This document shows positions 27,001-37,030 of a stretch of DNA of 64,000 nt, piece after piece. The stretch is taken from positions 88,495-152,494 of the forward strand of contig BEXV01000863.1 in NCBI GenBank assembly GCA_003118195.1. The letters are read 5' to 3'. Source of the DNA: Hemicentrotus pulcherrimus (Eukaryota > Echinodermata > Echinoidea > Camarodonta > Strongylocentrotidae). The first letter of the stretch is position 1. Each line of letters opens with the position of its first letter. The notes beneath the pieces were generated by a model. It saw only the letters and a program-made list of their open reading frames with translations, was not told where the DNA came from and made no database searches. The position numbers and the translations under genes are program-made.

Positions 27001-30000
27001 CGGACCTCCGTCCTTTGAAAAGAAGTTCCAGGACATGTCTATCCGTGATGGAGAAAGGGTAGTCCTGGAGGTAGTGATTACCGGTAAGTTTGATGTTGTG
27101 TTTTTTTTTTTAAAGAAAATCTGAAAATCTACCATCTAAAATGCTAATAGTGTTCTTGACTCGTGAAATAAGAATTGGATTTTTTTTTCCTTCTCTTTAT
27201 GTCGGATAATTGGTTTGTATGTTTTGAGCGAAAGATGACAATGTCCATTACAGTGACTTAACAGAGAAGATATTTCTCATGACACTTAAATAAAAGAATG
27301 CTGAAGGAAAAATCACAATATCTGTATCCGGTCACTGAAACAGAAAACAATCGAGCATCTTAACGAATTTTCAATTTTGAGACAAATTTGAATAAAATCT
27401 CATTCTACTAGATACGGTTATCAAATTAAACTCATAATCCACTTTTTTTCTTTAAACAGGCTCTCGTCCAATGGACGTCGGCTGGCTCCGCAATGGACAG
27501 GACATCGTTGACTGCAAGGAGTTCCGCTACGTGAGCCGTGGTAACATCTACCAGCTGGAGATTGCTGAAATCTTCCCCGAGGACAGCGGCAAGTACACTT
27601 GCGAAGCCCTGAATGACCATGGAGAAGCCGAGTGCAGCGCCATGCTTACCGTCAATGGTGAGTGCAAACAGTTTTTGGCGTAGCACCAATTGCGACATGA
27701 AAAATTATTGACGCACTCTTAGGTTTTATCACCGCATCCAAATCTTTTGCTGAGGGAATCTATCATACTTACGTCCTTTATATTCATGGATGATTATACT
27801 TTTCCATTCTCGTTCCTTCTTTGTAAACTTGAGTTTATAGTACAATTCAAGCGCAAATTGTTTAACATAAAGGTTACAATTCTTGCATTTTTGTCCTATT
27901 CCTCTTATTTCCAAGAACATAAACAGCAATTGTAGTGTTTAGACACTAAATTATCAACTTAAACGACAATAACTAACTTCATTCTAATTTTGCAGAAGAG
28001 CCAAGCGTGAGCATCAGTATCTCACAGAGCATGGATGTTAGTCTGAGTACAGACATGCCATGCACAGCAACCATGGACGAGGATCACATCCCACCAGAAT
28101 TCTTTGAAGAACCTCAGTCACAGATGGTAGAAGAAGGCAGCACTGCAGTCTTCACGTGTGATGTAGATGGTGACCCAGTGCCCTCTCGTAAGGAATATTG
28201 ACTTGTTTAAGATCTGTCTGTCTTTGCCTTCTTTTCTCTTTTCCATCTTCTCCCTTCCTCTTCTCAGCTTGCGTAGGGCGAATGCATTGTTTTACTGTTT
28301 GCACATTTTGGTTATTCGTTTCACAGAATTCAGCGGAATTTTCACACCAGTAATTCCGATGTCACGGATATATATCCCACCGTTGCCACTATGGCAATGA
28401 AGGGTAATTCGCACACCAATCCTTCAATTGTATGAGTTCATATCCTACCGCTGCCACTACGCCAATAAATTATGATTTACACACTGATCATTTCAATGAT
28501 ATGAGTTCCTATCCCACCGCTGCCACTATGCCAATGGAGGGTAATTCCCATATCAATTAAATCCAATATCTCTTCTAATAAACAAGTTAATTTGTTTTTG
28601 CAGTGACGTGGTCAAAGGATGGTCGTCCATTTACAGACGGTGGTCGTATCTCGATCCGAAGTGACAAGTTCACGCACACCTTAGAGATCCAGAATGCACG
28701 CTCAGCCGACGCTGGTGTTTACGCCTGCACGGCCAGGAACAGCGAAGGCGAAGTCGTTTGTGAGTTCACGCTCGATATCCTGCCAACCGGTGCTGATGAT
28801 AAGGGAATCACCGCCTCCGATGTCAGGTAAGTTTTATTTTTCCATCTTAATTTTGTTTCAATTGATCAAGGTGGATCAGGAGGAAAAAGATCAGTTTCAG
28901 TTTCTACTGAATAAATTATTCTCGCAAAAGAACCGCATCATCGGCCCTTATTTTTTTCTATTAACTACTCTCTCATTTACTAGAAAAAATATTAATTTTG
29001 AATTTAATGACATTACTGTTAAATGTTGGTGGTTTAGCCAAATCAATTGTTGTAGTAAGGATTTTTCACTGCCCATAATTGAGCTGTACTTATGTATATA
29101 GTTTTCCTGGATAGTTTTAACATGGTAGTCATGTTTTATGAATAGAAATAATCAAGAATTTCAAGCACACTGTTATATTTTGTGTACCTGCTTATTCGAA
29201 TTCTTGTGCAATCTTTAAGAAGCAATATTTTCTACTAAATTTATATATGACTGTATATCTTCTTTAACGTGAAAGCCTTGTCAACTCAACCGATGTTATA
29301 TTTTCATACCCTATATTTTAATAATAAATGCAAAAAAAAAAAACATGAAATATTTATTGATCATTTGTTTTGGAACTGCATCAACATTATAAGCCGACAC
29401 TTTAGATATGTATTATGAAGTATACACGCGATGTCATATATCACTTGATTTTGAAACAATGCACATATTTATACATGTCTAGAGAAATTAGTTAGTATTT
29501 CACACTTTCACACTTTTTGCACAACGCACAGTAGTGCTGCAGCACGCGACTCTGCCGAGTCTGCCAAGTCATCCTCTGCACCCTCCGCCGAACCATCGGC
29601 ATCAACAGCACCCCAGGGCTCCGCTGGCAAGGGACCTAAAGACGGGTTAGAACTTTCTTCTCTGTAGATAGTATTCACTCACGTTTTTTTAATTATTTTA
29701 ACAAGACAACATTTTACAATTATTTTTGTTTATCGTTAAGGCATCTACTTTTTATTAAATATCATAATCTGGAATAAGATATGGGATTTATTTAAGAATA
29801 TAATTTTCTTCAACAGAACCTAGATGTAACAATTACCAAGAGGGAAGTAAGTGGTCGCAAAATGTAAATTATCACAAAGTTCAAATACAACGAAAACTGC
29901 TATTCCGTCATAGGAAAGAGTATGGTTTTTGGTGGTTTAAAGGTTACCTCTGAAACAGAAGTTTGAAAACCAGAAGAATCTTAATATGCTCCGGGAAACA

Positions 30001-33000
30001 ATGCCCTTTTAAGAATGATAGCGCCTACCTGGCTATATTTTTGTAAAGCATTGTAATATTATCAAAAAGAAACTATTTATATCTGTCCATTTATCTATTT
30101 GCAGCGAATCAACAACAGGAGTTTCTGGATCCGACACAGATTCACAAGAAGGATGTCCACCTAAGTTCTTGAGGGGTCTTCAAGAAGAGGTATGAGATTT
30201 GATCCTTTAATCATTGATTCTTTCGCCATTTTGTTTTAAAGAAACATTCAGGCATTAAACAAGGGAAAGGGGGAAAGCAGGACCCAGAGATATACGGTTT
30301 AGAAAAAACAGAAGAATAAAACGGAGCATCATTAAAAAGAAGTTGATCCTACTAAAGTCGATAGTTATTGGATAAAACAAAAGCAGAAAAATGAAGAAAA
30401 TTATTCTTCTTATGGATAATAACTCAATATTCATTACTGCCGATAATAATAAATAACACAAACACAATTATTTTCAATTTCTTAATTTTCAGGTTGCCTG
30501 GGAGGAGGACGAGGTCGTACTTGAATGTCATGTCCAAGGCGTTCCCATGCCAACAGTCAAGTGGTTTGTCCACAACAAGGAAATCGAGTCTGACAAGTTC
30601 GTGGTCATCACAACAGACAACGACGGTGTTAGCCGCCTCACCATCTCTGAAGCTTTCCCGGAGGACTCGGGCGTGTACCGCTGCGAGGCGACCAACACTT
30701 CAGGAACGGCTTCAACATCCGGAGAACTCATGGTTGCAGGTCAGTACTAGAGAATGCTTCTACATTCATGTTTTTGATATCGCCGCTGAATGAAGTTCAA
30801 TGGGGGACTGTAGATCGGCCTGGGGTGGGTGTGGGTGTGAATTCCTGTGTAGAAAATCACCAAAAACAACTGCTCTTTTATTTCTTGACCGATGTGATTC
30901 TGCTTGTTTTATCTGAAACGACTAGGTAGTGTCTTTAAACAAATGTACATATAAGTCTGTATTCATCAATACTTTGTTGTGCTAATTTATTCCAAATCGC
31001 ACTCCAAAAAAGGTCGAACATGTCACCAATCTGCACGCTCTGCATAATTTACTCATTTAATCGGGGGAATAGTAAATTCATGAGTTCATCCAAGTCGTTA
31101 GTTAGTTGATATGCTAGATTGGTCTCAACTCATTCAAGGAAAAGCGTATAACACATTTATCCTTGTGAAACTCCTACAGGTAAAGTGGTCGTTCCCAAGG
31201 CACCTGGCGGTAAGCCAAAGGTGGAACAAGCCTCCAAGACCTCCTTCAAGATCACATGGGCAGCACCAGCAGAGGACGGGGGAAGTCCCATTTTCAACTA
31301 CAAGGTGTGTATACAAACTGGGCACATAACACCAACTAAAATGACCTTCTTATCCTTAAACAGTTACGAATAATACTTATTTTAATGTGCTGTGACCAAT
31401 CACTTCCATTTTCCATTTAATTTTGTGTGAAATATTGATGAAGGAAATGATGTAGTGACTGTTTTAGGGTATCAGTCTGGTGTTTAAGCATTAACATATC
31501 TCTTCAGTCATATGAAACTGTCATTTTGTCATTGTTTTGGAGCATCTGATATGGATCTGATATGGATCCTCTCCCTTTTTTCCTTCCCTGATTTGTTCAT
31601 AATCATTAAGAGTTGTTCTTGAACTATGTCTTTTTCCTGTGGTCGGATTTTCTGGATGTAAATAACATTAAAAATATGTATATATTTTGTAAAGGTACAA
31701 GAACATGTATGTCTTACGTTTACTTTGTACACATAGAAATAAATGTTGTACATGTAATGCCTTTCAGTTCTATATTTCTTTGATTATATCAGTGGTGTAA
31801 CCTGTTTCGTTGCATGCTATAATCACCCCCTTCCTCTCATTCCGTCCACCTCATTCTGTTGCTAGGTTGACGGCCGAAAAGCCAAAGAAACAGGTTGGAC
31901 CGAAGTCGCAAACGTCACTAAAACGTCTTTTGAAGTTACGGGCATAGTCCCTGGCGTTGAGTACGTTTACCGCGTCTCGGCCGAAAACGAAGCCGGCTGG
32001 TCCCCGTCAACTGCAATCTCAGATCCCGCAGTTATTACAGAGTCAGGTAGAAAATGAAAATCAAACATTTTTCTTGTTCTCGCTTTTGCACTGATAGATA
32101 TATAGAATAAGCAGCATGAAATATATTGGAAGATGATTAATTTGGATTTATCATCCAGTCTCTCAGTACGCTTTGCACCGTTGTAATATAAGTGAATATG
32201 TAGATGGATAGAAGTTGCACATATCAATATTTCAATATTGCTTCAACCAAATCTCTTTTAAAACAAAGATGTCCTCAAAGTGGGGATCTATTCAGTCGTT
32301 TGTAGAAATAGAATATTTGGCTTTTGCAAGCTATTGTCTTGGTATGTAAAGTCTGCAGCTCAATATTTGTCATTTCATAAGTGCATGTAACAAAAAACTT
32401 TGTAGAATATTAATCACATAGTATATCTCTTCTTCTCTGACAAATTAACTTGGAATGGAGTAGGTAATTTAGCCAAAACACACCGTTTGACGAGCAGCTT
32501 CATTCACACATATGAATTAATAGAAACTTGTTTATATAAAGAACAATTGTAATTATATTCTTTTTTTGAAAAATAACCTTTTCTTAAATTTGCATTCTAT
32601 TTGCATATNGAGAAAAAAAAAGAAAAAGGATTAATACCTAATGAATATTTGTAATCATTGCTCGATTTAAAATTTGTATGTATATTGGCATTATTTCAAT
32701 ACAGATTAAATTTGTACAGAATCATTTTATACAAGGTACGTTGGTCGCTTTGCCTAGCTAGATTTTTTCCAATTCTGCATTTTCATCATTAAAGTATCAT
32801 TCATATGTTATATTCTCCCTTCCCCTTGCATAGCTCAAGAGAACTACCCTCATTATCCACTAGCATATTCATACTATATTTCCTTATATTTTTGCTCTTT
32901 TGCATGCCACTGCCTCATAAACTTCACATTACGCTTGCATGCAGCACTACCGCACTTACTTTTCATCGGTTTAATACTCATTTTTGTTTTATGTTTCATG

Positions 33001-34445
33001 TATTAGTAAACGGAGTTGAATAGAGGATGAATAGTGGGAATAGTAGATAAACTGATAAAACTGTTATGGCTAAATGATGAATAACTTCTTGATTATGCAC
33101 TGTGGGTGACTGGCAAGTACTACTTCAGATTTGGTCAATATAACCCACTTTTCTACTCATCCAAAAACTGCAAAATTTGACTTCCTGCCTTCTCAAAATA
33201 AATTCATTCAGTTCAGAATACTTGGTTGGAGAGAAATGTAACTGGTCAGAATTTTTTTAAAGATAGTTGTTATTTTTAAGACATCGAGTAATGTATGGAA
33301 ATCTACACATTACCAGCTTCCTTTTTGCACTTTCCAAAGGAGCGGCCTTTACATGAAATGAAATGTAAACCTTTGCAAGAAACCTACATGGAGTGATGAT
33401 ACGAAACCCTTTGATGACATGCGCACATTTAATTTTGAAAACTTGCAATCTTTTCTCCTTTTTCCAAGCATTGACTTATTATCGCATAGTTTCATCTCAC
33501 CAACTTCAGTTTTCACCCTTCAAAATCATATTCAAGTATTTATAATTGAGATTTATTCTTATATAGTTTGTAATATTCAATTAGCACGTACAGTCAAACC
33601 TGTCTACAAAGACCACCTGTCTACAAAGGCTACGTTTGTTGTTTCCCTTGAAAATGGTTTCTCATCGAATCATGTACTACAGGAACCTGTCTACAAAGAC
33701 CACCTGTCTACAAAGGCCACTTTTTGTGTTTCCCTTGGGTGGTCGCTATAGACAGGTTTGACTGTACTTTAAAAAAAATAATCCTGTGGTGTGGTCAAAA
33801 AGAAAAGAGCTTGTTTTGCAATTGGTTGACATTTCTTTCCCCTTTTCTCCATTCAAGCCGACTGCAAAAGTTTTACCCCTTTATTTTAAGTTTTAAAGAA
33901 TGCATTTCCAACCCCCTTGGCGACCCCAAATATACTTAAGTACCTTGACAATCCCCGAATTACAGTATAAACAAAGATGTTTATGTTGAGTATAAAATTA
34001 CTTTAAAGAATGAATGTTAAAAGTGATGATCATATGGCATCAAAAATGTATCCATTGTGTCTTAGATGCAGAAAGTTAAAACTTCAGTTTATTCTAATTT
34101 GAATAGTACTGAATTCTTTTTAGCACAACTTTGTAATTTTGGTTTACGAAACGCTTCATGAGACAAAAGAATTATAGGAAACTTCCTATTACTTTTGATA
34201 TACTGGTAAATAGAAGCCATGAGCTTGATAAAATCCTGTAAGCCTTGTTTTTTTATGTTTTTCTTTCAGAGTCCCCGCCAAAAACGTCATCTAGCACCGA
34301 CAAACCGCCAGTTCTAAAGGACAGTCCACCCAACAAAGATCAAGCAGGAAAAGGCCCCGGCCCTAAACCATCATCAGCACCTCCCCCTCCCCCTAAGCGA
34401 GGAGGTGGAGCTTTAGCTAACCGGATGGCCAAATTCTCAAAGTAG
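1..34445 (+). CDS. MLCK-like Ig/Fn3 giant kinase, long isoform (5' partial)
   Basis: Multi-exon gene entering the window inside the kinase domain. Proposed coding exons of the kinase isoform are 1-129, 437-578, 1060-1259, 1914-2066, 2437-2482, 2885-2971, 3277-3388, 3748-4038, 4296-4359, 4740-4879, 5424-5636, 5990-6125 and 6635-6813. It would then join the shared 3' exons 24706-24841, 25336-25514, 25974-27083, 27460-27657, 27996-28187, 28604-28826, 29532-29645, 30105-30189, 30493-30739, 31180-31304, 31866-32046 and 34270-34445. The first 13 exons give about 630 codons and end in phase 1. The 24706 exon accepts phase 1, so a 6813 to 24706 splice keeps frame. Order: kinase, regulatory-like tail, Ig1-3, then Ig5-8, Fn3, Pro-rich tail. 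The family phosphorylates myosin light chain or scaffolds muscle filaments. I infer an MYLK/stretchin-MLCK relative rather than twitchin. The 17.9-kb junction is inferred. The kinase transcript could instead end in an unseen exon in the 6814-14448 interval. Confidence 0.75.
2496..2540 (+). repeat. Single copy of the 69-bp repeat motif in a kinase intron
   Basis: The sequence around ATATCCCACCGCTGCCAC matches the core of the tandem repeat near 28343-28560, including an upstream ATCATTTGAG-like segment. It lies just after the kinase exon ending at 2482 and is not spliced into the coding sequence. Confidence 0.6.
2885..3388 (+). other. Post-kinase regulatory-like segment
   Basis: Exons 2885-2971 and 3277-3388 encode a basic stretch following the kinase (ARRRARRLDNSRLRKYRDK), then GAGRTVNAIGHLAHGG. 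The spacing K-Y, then G..V.AIG.L, matches the autoinhibitory/calmodulin-binding tail of MLCKs, where a K-Y-x-A-R-R-K-W segment precedes a V-x-A-I-G-x-L segment. The Trp and the basic cluster of the canonical calmodulin anchor are missing here; an Asp-Lys-Asn-Ala-Pro segment takes their place. Calmodulin binding is therefore uncertain. Positional homology is my inference. Confidence 0.6.
3748..4038 (+). other. Ig domain 1 (I-set)
   Basis: A single phase-1 exon encodes a complete I-set Ig. It opens with APKFIKPLENTMAIEGNAG, has B-strand FECEVSA, core Trp in ITWFRGKQEL, and F-strand EFDDIDEYTCKAVNSYG. Both canonical cysteines are present. The usual Gly of the D-x-G-x-Y-x-C corner is Asp. It directly follows the kinase tail, the position of the telokin Ig in vertebrate MYLK and the first post-kinase Ig in twitchin. 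Confidence 0.9.
4296..5636 (+). other. Basic linker and Ig domain 2 lacking the canonical cysteine pair
   Basis: Exons 4296-4359 and 4740-4879 encode a basic linker (TRGERRGLDMKRKK, then GERAKKLRKAQAEAP) and the N-terminal part of an Ig. Exon 5424-5636 supplies the rest (GMPEPKVKWYHEDRPLKPG, then KDKGQYTAEITNQYG). The core Trp and the D-x-G-x-Y corner are intact. The F-strand position normally Cys is Ala, and no Cys sits at the matching B-strand position. This is consistent with a cytosolic Ig that folds without a disulfide. Confidence 0.8.
5990..6813 (+). other. Ig domain 3 (two exons)
   Basis: Exon 5990-6125 ends inside the codon for the core Trp (EPNIRW) and exon 6635-6813 resumes with FKDHKEIFDG. 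Signature residues are B-strand RLDCKVTGVPEP and F-strand LQDAGTYTCLASNLLG, with both cysteines present. The exon ends at 6813 in phase 1 with donor GTAAGT. This is the last clear exon before a gap of about 7.6 kb. Reading through the donor gives a stop at 6897-6899, so intron retention could make a short kinase product. Confidence 0.85.
6814..13379 (+). other. Intronic interval, no coding exon found
   Basis: Roughly 6.6 kb of AT-rich sequence. It contains a (GT)n run near 7228-7252 and a degenerate (GAAC/GAAT)n run near 8635-8672. Short ORFs (for example 7904-8101 and 12583-12945) show no recognisable domain and lack convincing splice context. A terminal exon or polyadenylation site for a kinase-only transcript could be hidden here; I could not identify one. 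Confidence 0.6.
13380..14448 (+). promoter_or_regulatory. Putative internal promoter and 5' UTR of the kinase-less isoform
   Basis: About 13380-14050 is visibly richer in GC and CpG than the AT-rich introns on either side. It is followed by AT-rich sequence leading into the ATG at 14449. An in-frame TAG at 14440-14442 closes the reading frame nine bases before that ATG, so the exon begins with untranslated sequence and does not extend an upstream ORF. I see no convincing TATA box. The exact start site cannot be placed from sequence. Confidence 0.5.
13558..13567 (+). promoter_or_regulatory. Perfect CArG box (SRF site) CCAAATAAGG
   Basis: CCAAATAAGG fits CC(A/T)6GG exactly and lies about 0.9 kb upstream of the internal start codon. 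SRF/CArG control is well established for muscle genes, including the vertebrate telokin promoter. By chance about four such sites are expected in 64 kb, so position supports but does not prove function. Confidence 0.45.
14449..15992 (+). other. Large disordered N-terminal exon of the kinase-less isoform
   Basis: About 515 codons in one exon, starting MEDGHVNGEVLGEEEIGE and ending at donor GTAAGT (15993). The first third is acidic (Asp/Glu). The rest is rich in Ser, Tyr, Arg and Pro with many SY, SYRS and PSYR-like motifs. No folded domain is recognised. Possible conserved islands are YRPSSPTVKDMINSYLYRD near residue 165, a DIEVDTDSEEYEFDYEP acidic patch, and IDERLRQIRENYRKNHK near the C-terminus, which looks helical. 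The YRPSSPT motif recurs in the linker exon 25974-27083. Likely phosphorylated and flexible (inference). Confidence 0.8.
14449..34445 (+). CDS. Kinase-less Ig/Fn3 isoform from internal start
   Basis: Exons 14449-15992, 23962-24314, 24706-24841, 25336-25514, 25974-27083, 27460-27657, 27996-28187, 28604-28826, 29532-29645, 30105-30189, 30493-30739, 31180-31304, 31866-32046 and 34270-34445. Their lengths sum to 4863 nt, which is 1620 codons plus TAG, and all junctions are GT-AG with matching phases. Order: long acidic/Ser-rich N-terminus, Ig4, Ig5, YRPSSP linker, Ig6, Ig7, Ser/Ala linker, Ig8, Fn3, Pro-rich tail. Exon 23962-24314 needs a phase-2 donor, supplied by 15992 but not by 6813, so it belongs to this isoform. 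Tandem Ig/Fn3 modules without catalysis suggest a sarcomeric or cytoskeletal scaffold, by analogy with telokin and palladin-like proteins. It could be annotated as a separate gene. Confidence 0.8.
17126..17550 (+). repeat. Pyrimidine-rich tandem duplication, about 220 bp x 2
   Basis: Two diverged copies, about 17126-17350 and 17351-17550. Shared landmarks in the same order are ATCACA followed by CTCC-rich sequence, CATTCCATGTCTGTCC, AAGCC, GCGAACRATMGACTCCCTCC, and a terminal CATTTTC...CC..CTGTG segment. Divergence suggests an old duplication. Confidence 0.65.
18053..18085 (+). repeat. (ATG)n microsatellite
   Basis: About eleven uninterrupted ATG/GAT triplets, followed by GATAACGACGG and further GAT-like triplets up to about 18120. 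Intronic. Confidence 0.9.
21553..21683. mobile_element. Short MITE-like element with CGGTCACAAA inverted ends
   Basis: Begins CGGTCACAAA and ends TTTGTGACCG, a perfect 10-bp inverted repeat about 131 bp apart. The interior has repeated palindromic TTCGTACGAA-type words. It is too short to code for a transposase, so it would be a non-autonomous DNA element or a large imperfect palindrome. Confidence 0.5.
23962..24314 (+). other. Ig domain 4 (kinase-less isoform specific)
   Basis: A single exon encoding SSEDERIVSRARIEPVRSS followed by an I-set Ig: VYDGEPARISCNVQGTPKP, core ISWSKNGVPIYDG and KGDTGTFRCTATNAEG, with both cysteines. Exon length is 353 nt (not a multiple of three) and entry is phase 2. 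It would therefore shift frame if spliced from the kinase exon ending at 6813. Acceptor is CAG at 23961; donor is GTAAGT. Confidence 0.85.
24706..25514 (+). other. Ig domain 5 lacking the canonical cysteine pair
   Basis: Exons 24706-24841 and 25336-25514; the intron splits the core Trp codon. RPSFAKPLRRIRAKEG, then EIQVMGWPEPKITW, then LKDNVEVVHSDHMY and TDAGRYQAIASSPAG. The B-strand position is Ile and the F-strand position Ala, so both halves of the disulfide are missing together, as in Ig2. The first exon accepts phase 1, making it the in-frame target for the kinase isoform. Confidence 0.85.
25974..27083 (+). other. Linker exon with YRPSSP repeats and start of Ig6
   Basis: A 1110-nt exon in one frame. 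The first part is basic (Arg/Lys/His). From about 26270 to 26410 there is a tyrosine/proline repeat with units YSPSRP, YTPST, YRPSSPMGT, YRPSSPT, YRSPSPA, YRPTSPT and YRPSSP. A Tyr/Arg/Pro/Thr-rich segment follows (YTEPHRPAYTEPYRP), then an acidic stretch (VDDEEPEYAAPEEPEQAG). The last about 80 nt open Ig6 (PPSFEKKFQDMSIRDGERV). Many Ser/Thr-Pro sites suggest proline-directed phosphorylation (inference). Confidence 0.85.
26998..27657 (+). other. Ig domain 6 (intron in the B-C region)
   Basis: Starts in exon 25974-27083 (PPSFEKKFQDMSIRDGERV) and continues in exon 27460-27657 (SRPMDVGWLRNGQDIVDC, then FPEDSGKYTCEALNDHGEA). The F-strand Cys is present but the B-strand position is Val. Confidence 0.85.
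27996..28826 (+). other. Ser-rich spacer and Ig domain 7
   Basis: Exon 27996-28187 encodes a spacer (SVSISISQSMDVSLSTDM) and the Ig start (PPEFFEEPQSQMVEEG, then FTCDVDGDPVPS). Exon 28604-28826 gives LTWSKDGRPFTDGGR and ADAGVYACTARNSEGEVV. Both cysteines present. The intervening intron holds the 69-bp tandem repeat. Confidence 0.85.
28343..28560 (+). repeat. 69-bp tandem repeat, three units
   Basis: Cores TATCCCACCGTTGCCAC (28373), TATCCTACCGCTGCCAC (28441) and TATCCCACCGCTGCCAC (28510) give periods of 68 and 69 bp. Each is preceded by a CACACYR...TTCAAT...ATGAGTT-like segment and followed by GCCAAT. A related single copy lies near 2496-2540, so it is a dispersed family. Confidence 0.75.
29532..30739 (+). 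other. Ser/Ala linker and Ig domain 8
   Basis: Exon 29532-29645 encodes a low-complexity linker (RDSAESAKSSSAPSAEPSAS). Exon 30105-30189 continues GESTTGVSGSDTDSQEG and opens Ig8 (CPPKFLRGLQEE). Exon 30493-30739 supplies EDEVVLECHVQGVPMPTVKW, FVHNKEIESDKF and FPEDSGVYRCEATNTSG. Both cysteines present. The 114-nt linker exon is a multiple of three and could be skipped without a frame change. Confidence 0.85.
31180..32046 (+). other. Fibronectin type III domain
   Basis: Exons 31180-31304 and 31866-32046. Hallmarks: KPKVEQASKTSFKITWAAP, then GGSPIFNYKV, VANVTKTSFEVTGIVPGVEY, and YRVSAENEAGWSPST. The conserved Trp, the Tyr of Y-x-V and the N-x-x-G-x-S-x-S turn are in place. It is the only Fn3 visible and lies C-terminal to all the Ig domains. 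Confidence 0.9.
32047..34269 (+). other. Last intron of the Ig/Fn3 gene
   Basis: About 2.2 kb, AT-rich, with one ambiguous base at 32609 and a TIR element at 33588-33767. No coding exon seen. Confidence 0.6.
33588..33767 (+). mobile_element. MITE-like element, CAGTCAAACCTGTCTA ends, copy 1
   Basis: Starts GTACAGTCAAACCTGTCTA and ends with its inverted complement TAGACAGGTTTGACTGTAC; TA flanks both CAGT...ACTG ends. The interior repeats CCTGTCTACAAAGACCACC at about 33599 and 33683 and TTTCCCTTG twice. At about 180 bp it has no coding capacity. A TA target with CAGT ends suggests a Tc1/mariner-type origin (inference). Confidence 0.7.
34270..34445 (+). other. C-terminal Pro-rich tail and stop
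   Basis: Phase-1 terminal exon. Encodes a Ser/Thr/Pro/Lys-rich tail with SSAPPPPPKRGGG, ending ALANRMAKFSK and TAG. The polyproline run could bind SH3, EVH1 or profilin-type partners (inference). Confidence 0.85.
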
Positions 34446-36730
34446 AAGATAGTTTTGTAGTTTTAGTGTAGACTCTTTCTTCACACCACTAAAATTCTTC
34501 CAAAAACTATTAATAAAAAATTCTAAAACCCAACGAAAAATTATAAAATAAAAATATATGATAATTCTGTATTTCTTCCTCTTAGCATTGCATGATTTTA
34601 GATAAACTATAATTTCTTTCATCTCTTTATGATTATTTGATCTGTACATAATAAATCTCTATTTTGGAATGTTTTCTTCAGAAGTATGTCTGAGAATTAT
34701 CCTGCTTGACTTTGGTAATGACTGCGCCGGCTAAAGACAATACAGTAATGCATATGATTGGATATGCCTCAAAGTGATTTATGTTTTATAAGAAGTGAAT
34801 ATGGAAACAATACCATAAAAGCTGATGAATTATCTGTCATTCTTATAAACAATGCGTACGCATGATGTTACTTAATTTTGCTTTACCATCAAGCAAATAG
34901 AACGACCAACATTTTCGTACAAGGAGAACTATAACATTTTTTTGTATGAAACAAGCGTAACTAAGTTAAACTTTTCAAAGCAACTTGAAATCACACAATT
35001 AATGTAAACAAGATTATTATGTAATGTAATATTTATCATAAAATCATGCTTTTTACCTGCGGGTGATGATGATTTGTAACCGACATAGATGTAAATAATT
35101 CCGCTAAAATTTGTTTTCTTTCCGACGGTCGGTGTCAGATGAGTTTTTTTTTTATAAAGCTCTTTTTTTCTTGTTTTTTCAACTGGAATAAAATCTGTTG
35201 GTAAGTGTACACGATTGGAAGACCCAGACTATGAAATGAGAATAGAAATTGTTTGATTCTCAATAACTTGTATAAAGATATTTGATTGATTTGATCATCA
35301 ATGTGCCTTTATTATGAACCATAAATCTGTACTATGTCTTGATGACATGAATCATATGACAGCTATATGATAATGCAGGTCATGTGACTTTATATATTAT
35401 AGTCTTCCATTTTGTAAGAAGCAGTTTTCAAAAGGAGACAATGTGCCTTTTTGGTGCTATATTCGAAAGGAGACAATGTACCTTTTGTGGTGCTATATCT
35501 CAAAGAAATTTGTTTCTGAATATACCACCTATTTTTATGAATCTGACTATGCAACTGTTGTATGCTGATAAGTGACAGAATCATTAACTATTTGAAATAA
35601 ATAGTGAAGACTAATGTAAAATCAAAAGTGATTTGCAAATTTTGAGAATGTATCAAACTTTGAGGAGACTAATCCAGTAGTCATTGATATGAAATGACAA
35701 TGACTTTTTTATATAAGCAATATGCAAATGAGTGCAAGGAGAATAAATTGCAGATATGTTATCAAAATTTCAATGAATACTCATGAGAACAATGAACAGG
35801 AGTTTTGTGGCTGTGGTGGACACATAAATTCCGTTTGCAGTGTGGTGGAAATTATACATGAACTTTTCATTGAAATGTTGATAAAACGTATTTTTAGGGC
35901 ATTTGTTTTGATATTGTTTTTCAGAATCAAATAATTGTGGTGGTTATTTGATTGAAAAACATATAAAATAATGACCTTGCATTCATTTGGAATATATGCA
36001 TTATATTTTACATGATCAGTAGCAACGAAAAAGAAATTAAGCGATAAGTTAAGTGAAAGTAATAGTTTTTTTTTTATAGAAAAGAAGAAATTTGGAACTG
36101 CTTGTAGTGCTTCTTGTAGAAATATTAAGTTGCTAAAGATTTTTTTTTTTGCGCATTGTGTTTGGGCAGCCAAACGTACCTTTAATGTTTTTATTTGTAG
36201 TTTTGTTTACTTTGTAGTTCTTCACTTTTGTAAAAAATCTTTTTGTAGATGCGTTTTTGTCAAGTATTAACCTTTCACGTGTAATTTAATGCTTTTAGTT
36301 TCTTCTTTTCCCTTTTCTTCTAAAACAGCAGTTCTAGCTTTGCTTTACCTCCAATATGTAGTACTCGTGCAGTGGCGTTGACTAGAAATATACCGTGGAT
36401 TTAAACAGATTGTTTTTACACTTTATCTCTCTCCTATGATGTATGTATAGTTTGTAATATCAATGTAGAAAGGAACAGTAGGAGGGATAAATCCTTCAAA
36501 ATCTATTTCGTTTTTGTTCTGTAATTACTAAATTTAAAAGTTTTTGTTATTTATTTATTGTATGTATTGATTGTATATCAAGTGCCAAAAGCGTTTATCA
36601 ACAAGTTCTAAAATAGAATACTAATAATATATTAATTAAAGGCATAATATTGCACATTATTGGCAAAATAATTTATCATCACAATGCGAAACGAAGGAGA
36701 AAAATGCAACTCATTTAACCATGCAATAAA
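34446..36730 (+). other. Putative 3' UTR of the Ig/Fn3 gene
   Basis: AT-rich sequence after the TAG at 34443-34445. Candidate AATAAA signals occur at 34512, 34650 and 36725. Contains a 2-copy tandem repeat near 35429-35503 (GGAGACAATGT...GGTGCTATAT). Which signal is used cannot be decided here. Confidence 0.4.
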
Positions 36731-36803
36731 GAATGTTCGGGGCAAAATTTCAATGTTCGATATCTATCTGCTGAACGCTTTGCGTGTACCCAATTTTCAA
36801 GAA

Positions 36804-36982
36804 GAAATTTAGCATCCTTAATTACCGTTGAATAAATGTGCAATTGTATCTCTAGAATTTTATGGTATTGTGTCATATTTTAAGGTGTAACAGTTTGGTG
36901 TTGATAAGAAAAACAACAATAGTTTGAGACAAAAATAGTCAAAAAGTGATGAAGTATGAGACACAGAGAGGGAGAGTGTGTG

Positions 36983-37030
<48 letters not shown>

